A stretch of 64,000 nucleotides of DNA from the NCBI GenBank assembly GCA_017461725.1, contig JAFTXG010000027.1, positions 23,481 through 87,480 on the forward strand. Direction: 5' to 3'. Of this stretch, positions 16,972-25,902 are shown piece by piece. The number at the start of each line of letters is the position of its first letter. Within the stretch, counting starts at the first letter, position 1. A program made the position numbers and the translations under genes. This DNA is from Lachnospiraceae bacterium (GTDB lineage: Bacteria; Bacillota; Clostridia; Lachnospirales; Lachnospiraceae). The notes beneath the pieces were generated by a model. The model was given only the letters and a program-made list of their open reading frames with translations, ran no database searches and was not told where the DNA came from.

Positions 16972-17037
16972 TCCAATTCTGGACTCGAAGGTTCGAAGTC
17001 TATGCTCCGCGACCGTCGGTGCAAAACCGATGTCCAC
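16972..17037 (+). repeat. 66-bp repeat downstream of tRNA-Gly, copy B
   Basis: Second copy of the sequence at 16855-16920, ten differences, followed at once by the terminator at 17044-17077. Confidence 0.75.
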
Positions 17038-17043
17038 ATATTT

Positions 17044-17077
17044 AAAAGCCGGCCTGCCCAAAGCAGAACGGCTTTTT
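17044..17077. terminator. Terminator hairpin
   Basis: AAAAGCCG and CGGCTTTTT around a 17-nt loop. It can end the minus-strand methyltransferase gene or plus-strand read-through from the tRNA. Confidence 0.7.
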
Positions 17078-17089
17078 ATCACCTATATG

Positions 17090-17971
17090 TTATTTTTTTG
17101 AGTTAAATACCAGCTCCGCGTACCATTCTCCATCATAGGGAAGAAGATCCATCCCGTTATCTACGCCGATCCCCTCGCAGACAGTCTGTAATCGCGTTTC
17201 TCCAAATAAATCACGATGTCTCTTTTCCAAGGGTTCTTTCAAAAAGAACCCTTCTGCACCGGAAACACTCTGTTCAGCACAAACCTGCTCCAGAATCTCA
17301 TATCCCTTGGAATCTTTGCTGATAACCACAAAGGAATCTGCCAATACACCACCCTGTTTTAGGACTCTGTGCGCCTCCTTGATTCCTTCTCCTGCACAGC
17401 CAAGCATATTGCTGAAACCACCATAGGTAGTGGCTGCATAGATCACATTATCCTTTATCGGAAGGTTTGTGGCATCGCAGGCAAGGTAGCTGATTTTCCG
17501 GTTCGGTGCGATCTTCTTCAGCTTTCGATGATCATATTTTAATACAAACGCACTCAGATCAGCGGAAATAATCTGCACATCTTCCTCCAGATTCCTCGCC
17601 AGTTCCGCCAAAAGCATGCCACGTCCACTGGCAATATCCAGAATCACTTTGTTGTTGCCACCCGAAACTGCATTCACCAGTGCTTTCAGCACTTCTTTCC
17701 TCTGTTCAAGTGTGGCCTGCGAACTTCCGGCATCCATTTCAGCATCCAGTTTTTCAAAGTTCTGCCCTTCACTCATGGTTTCCCACTGATTCGCAACCCC
17801 CTGCTCGTGGGAACAAAAGTCTGCGACACTATCTGAAATATGGTACACATGCCCGTTTTCGCAGCATAAAATACCTTCCACAATCTCGTCAGAACTTTCT
17901 TTCTCCGCCTTCACCGCAAAATCGCTACGGCATTTGGGGCAACACAAATAGCTAACAATTTTTCGATACAT
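17090..17971 (-). CDS. SAM-dependent methyltransferase with N-terminal Cys4 zinc finger
   Basis: 293 residues. N-terminal Trm112-like finger (CCPKC at about 10-14, then CCENGHVYHI at about 36-45) as in RlmA-type enzymes. A Rossmann methyltransferase follows: motif I ILDIASGRGMLLAEL, motif II ISADLSAFVL, ACDATNLPI, and GGVLADSF after the helix EAHRVLKQG. The finger resembles 23S rRNA guanine methyltransferases, but the body is closer to generic class I enzymes, so the substrate is open. GGAGGAGAAGTTA precedes ATG. Single-gene unit upstream of nothing related. Confidence 0.8.
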   Translation of the reverse strand: MYRKIVSYLCCPKCRSDFAVKAEKESSDEIVEGILCCENGHVYHISDSVADFCSHEQGVANQWETMSEGQNFEKLDAEMDAGSSQATLEQRKEVLKALVNAVSGGNNKVILDIASGRGMLLAELARNLEEDVQIISADLSAFVLKYDHRKLKKIAPNRKISYLACDATNLPIKDNVIYAATTYGGFSNMLGCAGEGIKEAHRVLKQGGVLADSFVVISKDSKGYEILEQVCAEQSVSGAEGFFLKEPLEKRHRDLFGETRLQTVCEGIGVDNGMDLLPYDGEWYAELVFNSKK

Positions 17972-18027
17972 TAACTTCTCCTCCGCTGTCAGACTGAATG
18001 CGATTGTATCCGGTCACAACACGCTCA

Positions 18028-19965
18028 TCACTCTTCCGGTTTCAACGCATCCAGCTCCTTCATCCACAGCGCAGGCGATGCATCGCTGGGCATTCTGAGA
18101 TCTCCTCTCGGGGACACGCCCACACTTCCCACCTTGGGACCGTCGGGCAGACAGGAGCGCTTGAACTGCTGCGCGAAAAATCTCCAGTAGAAGGTCCGCA
18201 TCCATTTGTAGATGGTCTGATCGTCGTACTGTCCTGCAAAGGCGTGTTTCGCCATGCGGTAGATCCGTGCAGGACGGTAGCCGTAGCGCAGAATATAATA
18301 CAGGAAGAAATCGTGAAGCTCATAAGGGCCAACCAGATCCTCGGTTTTCTGAGCGATCTTTCCGTCCTCCTCGGGGGGCAGAAGTTCGGGGCTTACCGGT
18401 GTATCCAGCACATCATAGAGCACTGCCTTCAGCTCGGGCTCGCCGCAGGTGTCCGCATAGTAGCGCACCAGATGGCGCATCAGTGTCTTGGGGATGCCTC
18501 CGTTGACGCCGTACATGGACATGTGGTCACCGTTGTAAGTGGCCCAGCCCAGGGCCAGCTCGGACAGATCGCCGGTGCCGATGACCATGCCGTTTGTCAT
18601 GTTCGCGATATCCATCAGAATCTGGGTCCGCTCTCGCGCCTGCGCATTCTCGTAGGTCACATTCTTCACAGCGATGTCATGACCGATATCCTTAAAGTGA
18701 ACGGTGACCGCATCGCGGATGCTGACCTCGCGGAGCTCCGCTCCCAGCTTTTTCGTCAAGGTGCAGGCATTGGTATAAGTTCGGTCGGTGGTTCCGAAAC
18801 CGGGCATGGTCACGGAGGTGATTCCGCTTCTGGGCATTCCCAGAAGATCAAAGGTCTTGGCAATGATCAGCAGTGCCAGAGTGGAATCCAGACCGCCGGA
18901 GATACCGATGACTGCGGACTTGCAGTTGGTGTGCTCCAGACGCTTTTTCAGGCCCAGCGCCTGAATGGTCAATATTTCCTCAAAGCGCTTTGCTCTGGCG
19001 GCCGGGTCAGTCGGAATGAACGGCGACTGTTCGATCACGCGCTCAAGCTCCAGCGCTACTCTCTTCATCTTAAAGCTTACGATTTTGTGTTCCGCACCGT
19101 CCGCGGGGAAGCTTCCCAGACGTCTTCTCTCACTGCGGATGCGCTCCAGATCCAGATCTCCGTAGATGATTCCGGTACCAAACAAAGCCGACTCAGCCAG
19201 CACCGTGCCGTTCTCCGCGATCATATTGTGACCGGAGAATACCAGGTCCTGGGTGGACTCGCCCTCTCCGGCGTTCGCCACCACATAGCCGCAGACCAGT
19301 CTGGCGGACTGTCCGGTCACCAACTGACGGCGGTAATCATTTTTTCCGGTGGTCTCATTGCTGGCGGAGCAGTTGAGGATCACCGTCGCTCCAGCCAGTG
19401 CATGACTGATGCTGGGCGGACAGGGTGCCCACACATCGGCGCAGAGCTCCGCACCGATCACCAGCTCGGGAATGCTCTCACAGGCAAACAGCAGATTGCA
19501 GCCGAAGGGTACCGGATAACTCTCCCCGGACTTATCTCTGAATATCATCTCTGTGGAGATGTCATTGCCGGCAGCAAAATATCTTCCCTCACCGAACTCA
19601 CCATAGCCCGGAAGATGCTTTTTCGGCACAAAGCCGAGAACCTTACCCTTATTTAAAACAGCCGCCGCATTGTACAGGCGGGCATTTTTCTCCACGGGAA
19701 GACCGAGGGCGATCACTGCGTCCATTTTCGCGGTGGCTGCTGCCAGTTCGCGCAGCGCCTCCATACAGCCCTCCACCAGAGTGCTCTGCAAGAGCAGATC
19801 GCCGCTGGTGTAGCCGCTTAAAACCAGCTCCGGCAGAACGATGATCTTTGCGCCTCTGTCATAGGCCTCTCTGATCTGTCCCAGTGCCTGACTCAGATTA
19901 TAACCGGGGTCTGCGACTTTAATCTTAGGTGTGGCTGCTGCCACACGAAGGAAATTATCAAACAT
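18028..19965 (-). CDS. nadE: Glutamine-dependent NAD+ synthetase
   Basis: 645 residues: N-terminal nitrilase-type glutaminase (about 1-290) with Glu in VLPELVLSGY, Lys in KKHLPGYGEF and nucleophilic Cys in GAELCADVW, then C-terminal ATP-pyrophosphatase (about 320-645) with the P-loop VIGISGGLDSTLALL. It amidates nicotinate adenine dinucleotide to NAD+ with ammonia channelled from glutamine. Start at 19965 follows GAGGATGAGATC and matches the family start FLRVAAATPKIKVAD; a longer frame to 20001 is less likely. The EEP-family gene ends 50 bp upstream and may be cotranscribed. Confidence 0.95.
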   Translation of the reverse strand: MFDNFLRVAAATPKIKVADPGYNLSQALGQIREAYDRGAKIIVLPELVLSGYTSGDLLLQSTLVEGCMEALRELAAATAKMDAVIALGLPVEKNARLYNAAAVLNKGKVLGFVPKKHLPGYGEFGEGRYFAAGNDISTEMIFRDKSGESYPVPFGCNLLFACESIPELVIGAELCADVWAPCPPSISHALAGATVILNCSASNETTGKNDYRRQLVTGQSARLVCGYVVANAGEGESTQDLVFSGHNMIAENGTVLAESALFGTGIIYGDLDLERIRSERRRLGSFPADGAEHKIVSFKMKRVALELERVIEQSPFIPTDPAARAKRFEEILTIQALGLKKRLEHTNCKSAVIGISGGLDSTLALLIIAKTFDLLGMPRSGITSVTMPGFGTTDRTYTNACTLTKKLGAELREVSIRDAVTVHFKDIGHDIAVKNVTYENAQARERTQILMDIANMTNGMVIGTGDLSELALGWATYNGDHMSMYGVNGGIPKTLMRHLVRYYADTCGEPELKAVLYDVLDTPVSPELLPPEEDGKIAQKTEDLVGPYELHDFFLYYILRYGYRPARIYRMAKHAFAGQYDDQTIYKWMRTFYWRFFAQQFKRSCLPDGPKVGSVGVSPRGDLRMPSDASPALWMKELDALKPEE

Positions 19966-20015
19966 GATCTCATCCTCGCTTTTCAGTAAATTTTCTATCA
20001 AAAAAGATTCCTATA

Positions 20016-21116
20016 TCATTTTAATATAAACTCCAGCAACACCGGATTGTGGTCGGAATACGCAAACTCCACATCCAGATTGTCCAGTGTCACCACCTCC
20101 ACATTGGGTGAGACGATAAATCCATCCACCGTCGCCACAAAGCTGACGCCCGGAGTGTAGGGAATGTCATTGTCGCGCACGGACGGTGAGCGCTCCGCGG
20201 TGGTCTCCGCGCAGACCATAAAGCCCTCCGGCAGGTACTGTAACTGCAAGGGCTGTGCCCAGGAGCTGTACGCGTCGGCTCCGTTAAAGTAAGTCACCGA
20301 ATCTCCGGTGATGTCCTGATTGAAATCGCCGCCGCAGATCACATAATTCCCGGCCTTATACTCAGCCTCCATCTCCTCGCACAGCATCATAAACTGCCCG
20401 GTGCGGATGGACTCATCTCCGCCGTAAGCGGTCAGATGCACATTGAACACGCAGAGATACTTGCCGTTCTCCGTGGGAATGCGATTCACGCTGTAGCAGC
20501 GGTCCAGATCAAAGAACTTGTTGGGAATGCTCTCGTCGATCTCCAGCTTTCTGCGCACCGCCGACTCGATGGTATATTTGGAGAAGGTCCCCAGCCCCGC
20601 ATAGGAAGCCCCGTGGGGCTCAGTGAACGGGTAGAACAGAAACGCCGAATCGTAGTTCACCGCGAAGGTGGACGCATATCCCGGAAATATCTTCTGAAGC
20701 TGCTCATACTGATTTATATGATAACTCCTGGTGGAGTCCAAGTCAATCTCCTGAAACAACAATATCTCCGCATCCAGATCACGGACGTACTCTCCCGCAC
20801 CCTGCACTGTCTCGATGCACAGCTCCTCACTGCGGGCCCAGGACTCCACACCGCCGTCCATGAAGAAGGTGTAGTCCGGAATATAGGCACCGAAACCGAT
20901 ATTGTAGGAGACCGCCTTCAGTGTGGTTCCCACCGGCACCCTCTCCTCCTGCTGATTCACCGGCTCCAGCGGCAGATCCGGCTCCAGGCGGTGATAGCTG
21001 GTCATCAGATAGACGAAATATCCGCCGACCACCAGTATCAGTATACCCAAAGCGATCAGAAACACGCGAAGTATCCGCTTTTTCAGGGAAATTTTCCGAT
21101 CATTTATTTTCGCCAT
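20016..21116 (-). CDS. Membrane-anchored endonuclease/exonuclease/phosphatase-family protein
   Basis: 366 residues. A basic start and one membrane helix (about 15-37, LRVFLIALGILILVVGGYFV) anchor a DNase I-like domain outside the cell. Motifs of the EEP fold: SYNIGFG, FQEIDLD (metal Glu), FNVHLTAYG (catalytic His), CGGDFNQDI and YSDHNPVLLEF (C-terminal Asp-His). Members hydrolyse phosphodiesters of DNA, phosphoinositides or sphingomyelin; no substrate is indicated. It overlaps transcriptionally with nadE downstream. Start codon is preceded by GGGCGGAAGATT. Confidence 0.85.
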   Translation of the reverse strand: MAKINDRKISLKKRILRVFLIALGILILVVGGYFVYLMTSYHRLEPDLPLEPVNQQEERVPVGTTLKAVSYNIGFGAYIPDYTFFMDGGVESWARSEELCIETVQGAGEYVRDLDAEILLFQEIDLDSTRSYHINQYEQLQKIFPGYASTFAVNYDSAFLFYPFTEPHGASYAGLGTFSKYTIESAVRRKLEIDESIPNKFFDLDRCYSVNRIPTENGKYLCVFNVHLTAYGGDESIRTGQFMMLCEEMEAEYKAGNYVICGGDFNQDITGDSVTYFNGADAYSSWAQPLQLQYLPEGFMVCAETTAERSPSVRDNDIPYTPGVSFVATVDGFIVSPNVEVVTLDNLDVEFAYSDHNPVLLEFILK

Positions 21117-21286
21117 AATCTTCCGCCCTTTCTCTCTTTATCTTTGCAAGTCATATCTTCTTTCTTATTTGCTTCCTCGCAGTTCTTGGCCGATTCGCTG
21201 TTCCTTGCCATTTCGCTGTTCCTGACCGCCCATTGCTCTCGGCCGATTGCAAGCCATATATTCCACATTGCAGCTTTTCGGATCCT

Positions 21287-22972
21287 TTACTCTCCTGTGA
21301 GCTCCACAAACATCGGCTCATGTCCGATGGCGGGAAGAAATACCTCCAGCAAATCCCTCAGACCGATCCGCATGCTGGACGTATTGATACAGGGGTGGCA
21401 GCCAAACTTTTCGCCCTCTAAGATATCCCGGTCAATCAGCAGCTGCACCTGATGTTCGGTGTCGTTCATCAGTCCCAGCACACTGACCGAGCCCGGCGAA
21501 ATGTGGAGAAACTTCTCCATATACTCGGCCTCCGCAAAGGATAGTCTGGCACTGTTTATCTGCTTGGTCAATTCCCTGGTCTTGAACTTTTTCTCGCCAG
21601 GCATCATCAACAGATAGAACTTGGTCTTCTGCTGATTGCGCAGAAACAGATTTTTGCAGATCACTGCATCCAGCATCTCATCCACCGCCGCGCACAGAGC
21701 CATGGTCTTGGTTTCCTTGTGGTCGATCCGCTGATATTCGATCCCGAGACGATCCAGCAGATCATATACCGCCAGCTCCCGCTGCCGTCTGGCCTTCATT
21801 TTCTCCGGGGCCGGTCTGCCGGAAACCAATTCCAGCAGCTCGGGCACATCTTCGTAAGCTCCCCGATACCAGCCGAGCACGCCGTCTTTCTTGGCAAAAC
21901 AGCCCGTGGATGTCTTCCAGATGACGGACAACTCTTCTCCCGGCTCCACCTCGAGCCGGGTATCACAGTAATCATCGCTGTGAAGTCCGCCCTCGCTGTC
22001 GGTCCAGACATGTCCAGCCGGTGCAAGGAAAGTCTTTCCTGTGCTCTCCTGCCGGAACAGGGACATATCCCCTCTCTCCTCCAGAAGTTCCACCTTGCTG
22101 GCAAAATATTTGATATCGATGGTCGCTAGTGCACCTGTCTGACGTTCCTTCGCAATCACCTTAGGAAATTCATCGTAGCAAGTCCAGCTGATCTCATCCA
22201 TCGCCGCACCCGGACCCGGAATCAGCAGCGCATTCAACTGCCCGCTGCGCTTCACTCCGCAGCCTCCGTCGATGCTGATGATATTTTTCTCCCGGTCAAA
22301 GATCGGTGCCAACACCTCCCCATCGTCGTGATACAGGCAGACGGGCCAGTGTCCGACCACCATATATTTGGTGAAATGATGTTCCTGCTTCAGGAAACAG
22401 TCGTTTTTCAGGAAGCCTTCTGCCTCCTGTCCCACAACCGCAGAAAGGTCGTCGGTGGGCAGACCGCCGTGGACAAAGATATAATTGCCCATCTCCAGCA
22501 CCACCGGAAGGCTCATCATAAAGTCGATTTCTTCGCGGAAATGCTCCCGCAACAGAGCTCGATACTCTCCCGCAGTCTCGTCGGTCAGCTTGTCCAGTGG
22601 GATCCCCAGTTCCCTGAACATATCCGAGAGCAATCCGCCGCCCCACCACTGCTGCAGCAGGTGAGTGTATTTGCAGAAGCGGGACTCTGCCTCCTCATCG
22701 GTGTCGGTCAGAAACTGCACCCGATGCAGATCCACATTTCCGATGGTCACATAGACCTGGTTTTTTCGGTTCAATTCCATCACATACTGCAGTGTCCGCA
22801 GGCTGTCCGGCCCCTTGTCCACCAAATCGCCCACGATCACCAGCACGTCGTCGCCGGAATAATCCACTTTCCGAAGAAGCTGAACCAGAAAATCCAGATG
22901 ACCGTGAATGTCGCTGACCACGATCACCCGCTGATTTGGGTTGATTTCAATTTTCTTAACTGTCGTTTTCAT
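21287..22972 (-). CDS. Calcineurin-like phosphoesterase fused to a YbaK/ProX aminoacyl-tRNA editing domain
   Basis: 561 residues in three parts. Residues 1-280: PPP-like metallophosphoesterase with DIHGH (21-25), GDLVDKG (48-54), HGG (168-170), GHWP (207-210); the usual GNHE/D motif reads GNVD (78-81), lacking the His. Residues about 285-375: beta-rich SH3-like linker. Residues about 395-555: ProXp/PrdX trans-editing domain with ICKNLFLRN, FYLLMMPGEKKFK and the GLMNDTEHQVQLLID stretch, which hydrolyses misacylated tRNA such as Ala-tRNAPro. Start is uncertain: 22972 or an ATG at 22999, neither with a strong ribosome site. Domain calls are firm; the meaning of the fusion is unknown. Confidence 0.82.
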   Translation of the reverse strand: MKTTVKKIEINPNQRVIVVSDIHGHLDFLVQLLRKVDYSGDDVLVIVGDLVDKGPDSLRTLQYVMELNRKNQVYVTIGNVDLHRVQFLTDTDEEAESRFCKYTHLLQQWWGGGLLSDMFRELGIPLDKLTDETAGEYRALLREHFREEIDFMMSLPVVLEMGNYIFVHGGLPTDDLSAVVGQEAEGFLKNDCFLKQEHHFTKYMVVGHWPVCLYHDDGEVLAPIFDREKNIISIDGGCGVKRSGQLNALLIPGPGAAMDEISWTCYDEFPKVIAKERQTGALATIDIKYFASKVELLEERGDMSLFRQESTGKTFLAPAGHVWTDSEGGLHSDDYCDTRLEVEPGEELSVIWKTSTGCFAKKDGVLGWYRGAYEDVPELLELVSGRPAPEKMKARRQRELAVYDLLDRLGIEYQRIDHKETKTMALCAAVDEMLDAVICKNLFLRNQQKTKFYLLMMPGEKKFKTRELTKQINSARLSFAEAEYMEKFLHISPGSVSVLGLMNDTEHQVQLLIDRDILEGEKFGCHPCINTSSMRIGLRDLLEVFLPAIGHEPMFVELTGE

Positions 22973-23062
22973 AAAGTTAGTCTCACATTCTGTCGTCATT
23001 TCACAGCTGAAACTTCATTCTCAGCTGCCTGTCATGTCATATTGCTCCACATTTATCATCGG

Positions 23063-23122
23063 CTACTGAACGCCTTGGCCGGTCAACTGACCCTTCCCGC
23101 CTGCCTTCTCCTTGCTTCCGAA
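23063..23122 (-). pseudogene. Remnant: C-terminal 19 codons of a second sulfatase
   Basis: On the minus strand the stretch reads FGSKEKAGGKGQLTGQGVQ and a stop, matching the C-terminus of the intact sulfatase at 24296 (FDGSKEKVCGKGQLTSHSFQ, stop). DNA identity is high around GGTCAACTGACC. Upstream the sequence turns AT-rich and no further homology is visible, so only the tail of a paralogue survives. Confidence 0.65.
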
Positions 23123-23242
23123 TCTGATGGTTTTCTATTTTAATATTATAATTCTGATTAACGTCCCGTGCAAGAAGTTTATTCCCTAATTTCCATCTTG
23201 CACTTTGAAAACATTTTTCACTCGCACAACCTCCCGCTGATT

Positions 23243-23308
23243 AAAAAATCGGTATGTTGCAAATAGCCGCTCGATGGAGCCGATGCTATTTTGCAACATA
23301 CCGATTTT
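23243..23308 (-). terminator. Long-stem terminator of the catabolic operon
   Basis: AAAATCGGTATGTTGCAA and its complement, extended by ATAGC/GCTAT with one bulged base, form a stem of about 23 bp with a 17-nt loop; TTTTTT follows on the minus strand. It lies 27 bp behind the kinase stop codon and closes the operon. Confidence 0.82.
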
Positions 23309-23334
23309 CCTGTAAAGGGGTATGTTATAGAATA

Positions 23335-24279
23335 TTATCCTTTCAGCCGCACATAATCCGCCAGGAAACGCTCGCGGAATCCTTTTGCAGGCTCCATCCC
23401 GCCATCCCAGAGTGCCTCGATAGCTGCTCCAAGAACAGGAGGATACTCTGCGGAGATCAGTTTCGCCCTCGGCGAGGCGAAGGACCGAACCGCCTCCACA
23501 TACTCCGGAAACGCACCGAAAATACCGCCGCCCAGCACCACCGGAAACTCTCCCGGGAAATGCTTTTGTGCCGCATGGGTGAGTTCCGCCAGATTTTTTG
23601 CACCTGTCTCAAATATTTTCTGGCAGATCGGGTCGCCCGCCTTTCTGCCCTCAAACACCAGATGGGCGAAGGATGCGATATAGGCCCGACCTCCCTCATA
23701 AAATTCCGGCATACACGCGTAGGCATCACGCCCCAGCTCACGCTTAAACAGCTCCGTCAGAATTGTCTTTTCTCCCAGGCCGTCCCTGGCCCGGAAAGTC
23801 TCTCTCAGCGCATCGCGCCCCAACTCAAATCCACTGCCGCCGGTATAGATCATCCACCCGTATCCGCCGATATGGATCAGATCCTTCCCTGCCTTTCCCC
23901 CGATCCGGCCAAACAGAGCCGCGCCGGTGCCGCACACCATGCCGCAGCCGTCATTGTGGCCCAGCGTTCCGGAAATCAGGTTACAGCCATCATCGTCAAT
24001 TCGGATGGACACCTCAAATTTCGGGCGCAGGAACTCATTGAACCGGTCGCCCACATAGTAGGTCCCTGCAATGCCGCCATACACAGCGCACACTGCTCCC
24101 GGTGCCTGCTTTAACACTCTGGAGATAACCTTAAACAGCCGTTCCTGCGCGGCCTCCGCACCGATGTCAAGAGGATTACAGCCCTCAGATCTGTCCAGAT
24201 GCAGGATATGGCCGGTGTCATCGAACAGAACCGCATCCGTTTTTGTCCCTCCGGCATCCAATGCCACAAAATAGCTCAT
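23335..24279 (-). CDS. BadF/BadG-family kinase (N-acetylglucosamine kinase-like)
   Basis: 314 residues of the ASKHA fold. Phosphate-1 motif ALDAGGTKTDAVLFDD at the start, phosphate-2 region CGTGAALFGRIGGKAG, then GGSGFELGRDALRETF, adenosine motif VVLGGGIFGAFPE. This set is typical of eukaryotic-type GlcNAc kinases and bacterial BadF/BcrA ATPases, so the role is ATP-dependent phosphorylation of a sugar or amino sugar. AGGAGAACAGT precedes ATG. Last gene of the six-gene operon, 16 bp behind the sulfatase, and closed by a strong terminator. Confidence 0.82.
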   Translation of the reverse strand: MSYFVALDAGGTKTDAVLFDDTGHILHLDRSEGCNPLDIGAEAAQERLFKVISRVLKQAPGAVCAVYGGIAGTYYVGDRFNEFLRPKFEVSIRIDDDGCNLISGTLGHNDGCGMVCGTGAALFGRIGGKAGKDLIHIGGYGWMIYTGGSGFELGRDALRETFRARDGLGEKTILTELFKRELGRDAYACMPEFYEGGRAYIASFAHLVFEGRKAGDPICQKIFETGAKNLAELTHAAQKHFPGEFPVVLGGGIFGAFPEYVEAVRSFASPRAKLISAEYPPVLGAAIEALWDGGMEPAKGFRERFLADYVRLKG

Positions 24280-24295
24280 ACTGTTCTCCTCTTTA

Positions 24296-25825
24296 TCACT
24301 GGAAACTGTGGCTGGTCAACTGACCTTTTCCGCACACCTTTTCCTTGCTGCCGTCAAACTCCGGATCCACATAACACGCAAACCAACTGTCCAGCTCTCC
24401 TCTCATCGCAGCGATCAGCTCCGCACATGCCGGATCGCTGATCCGGTTGTGATCCTCACCGGGATCGCTTTCCAGATCGTACAGCTCATCCATGCCTTCC
24501 TCAGCGCGGATGACCAGTTTCCAGTTCTTATTGCGGATCATGCGGCAGGGACCGTACTCATCAAACACGACCACGCTGTCGCGAACCGACTGCTTTTCAC
24601 CAGTCAGAATCGGAGCAAAGCTGCGCCCGGGATACTCTTCCTTCTCCTCCCAGGGGACATCTGCCAGCTCCAGGATCGTCTGATACAGATCATAATGGCT
24701 GACCATCTCATGGCAGACCACATCCCGCTGCACCAGTCCGGGACAACTGAAAATCGCCGGAACCTTCACAGAAGTATCGTACATATTCACCGGATTGGTG
24801 CCGTTTCCCTTGCCCCAGATTCCGTGGTGTCCCATATTCATACCGTTGTCGGCGGTAAAGATCACTATCGTATCATCGAGTATCCCCTTCTGCTCAAGGC
24901 AGTCCAACATACGCCCGATCTGAGCATCCATCGCTGTGATGGCCGCATAGTAGCCGGTAAGGCTCTCTCTGCGGTGTTCCTCCCACATTTCCGGAATCGG
25001 CGCATATTTGGCACCGCTGAAGCGGATGCCGGGGTGGGGCTTGGAATTCCACTCCGCCAGCGTCGTCTTTCCGTGGGGTGCCCAAGGATGGGGCGGGACA
25101 TCGGGTGTGGACGAGAATGGACAATCCCGGTACATATCAATATATTCCTTTGGATGGCTGTCTTCCGACCAGGGCGAATGGGGTGCCGTGTAGTGGACAG
25201 CCAGATAGAACGGCTTGTCCTGATCCCGCTCCTCCAGGAAATTCAGAGCGTTATCGGTGATGATATTGGTCACGTATGTATTTTCCTTCAGTTCCATCCT
25301 GCCGTTCTCCAGCACCACCGGATAGAAATAGTTTTCACCTCCCATGGCCGTGGTCTTCCAGTAGGTAAAGCCTGCCTGAGGGGTGTAGCTGTCACCCATG
25401 TGCCATTTGCCCGAAAGGCCGCACTGATACCCATTCTCCGCCAGCTCCTGCGTGAAAGTTCGTTGACCGTCCAGATAGCGGATCGCGAAGTCTCCGCTCA
25501 GCTGATTCTTCGGCCACGCGTAATACCAGGGAGCATGTTCATCCGCAAATTTTTCTTTCAGCTCCGGGCTGATCACCGACTCGTCCAGATGTCCCTTTGC
25601 CAGCCAGTCATGAACGCCGTGCTGGGACGGGATTTTTCCAGTCATGATCGACACTCTAGCCGGGGAACACACCGGAGAGACGCAGAAAAAATTATCGAAA
25701 CGCATGCCGCCGGCCGCCAGGCGATCGAGATTCGGCGTTTTCACTTCCGAATTTCCCGCACAGCCCATGGCCCAGGCACCGTAATCATCCGCTAACAAAA
25801 ACAAAATATTCTTTCTTTTATTCAT
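24296..25825 (-). CDS. Type I sulfatase, cytosolic
   Basis: 509 residues. The active-site motif CSPAR (Cys at about 53) followed by SIMTGKIPSQHG is the sulfatase signature; the Cys is converted to formylglycine, in anaerobes by a radical SAM anSME that is not in this window. Metal ligands: LLADDYG near the start and FTADNGMNMGHHG. GKWHMGDSY is the conserved Lys/His region. There is no signal peptide, so the sulfated substrate must enter the cell first, fitting the permease at the operon head. GGAGATTGATTG precedes ATG. Fifth of six operon genes. Its tail was once duplicated, see 23063-23122. Substrate unknown. Confidence 0.9.
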   Translation of the reverse strand: MNKRKNILFLLADDYGAWAMGCAGNSEVKTPNLDRLAAGGMRFDNFFCVSPVCSPARVSIMTGKIPSQHGVHDWLAKGHLDESVISPELKEKFADEHAPWYYAWPKNQLSGDFAIRYLDGQRTFTQELAENGYQCGLSGKWHMGDSYTPQAGFTYWKTTAMGGENYFYPVVLENGRMELKENTYVTNIITDNALNFLEERDQDKPFYLAVHYTAPHSPWSEDSHPKEYIDMYRDCPFSSTPDVPPHPWAPHGKTTLAEWNSKPHPGIRFSGAKYAPIPEMWEEHRRESLTGYYAAITAMDAQIGRMLDCLEQKGILDDTIVIFTADNGMNMGHHGIWGKGNGTNPVNMYDTSVKVPAIFSCPGLVQRDVVCHEMVSHYDLYQTILELADVPWEEKEEYPGRSFAPILTGEKQSVRDSVVVFDEYGPCRMIRNKNWKLVIRAEEGMDELYDLESDPGEDHNRISDPACAELIAAMRGELDSWFACYVDPEFDGSKEKVCGKGQLTSHSFQ

Positions 25826-25902
25826 CAATCAATCTCCGTTTTCACAGGTTTCCAGATTATACGTTTTAAAAATCAGCGCTTACCGCATTTCGATCCCCAC
25901 TC

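Noticed and set aside
16855..17082. Possible small protein on the minus strand made of two similar halves
   Set aside because: The similarity is simply the 66-bp DNA repeat; no ribosome site and it overlaps a terminator.
21150..21240. Short tandem words (TTCGCTGTTCCT) between two genes
   Set aside because: Two imperfect copies only, no hairpin, operator or coding sense visible.
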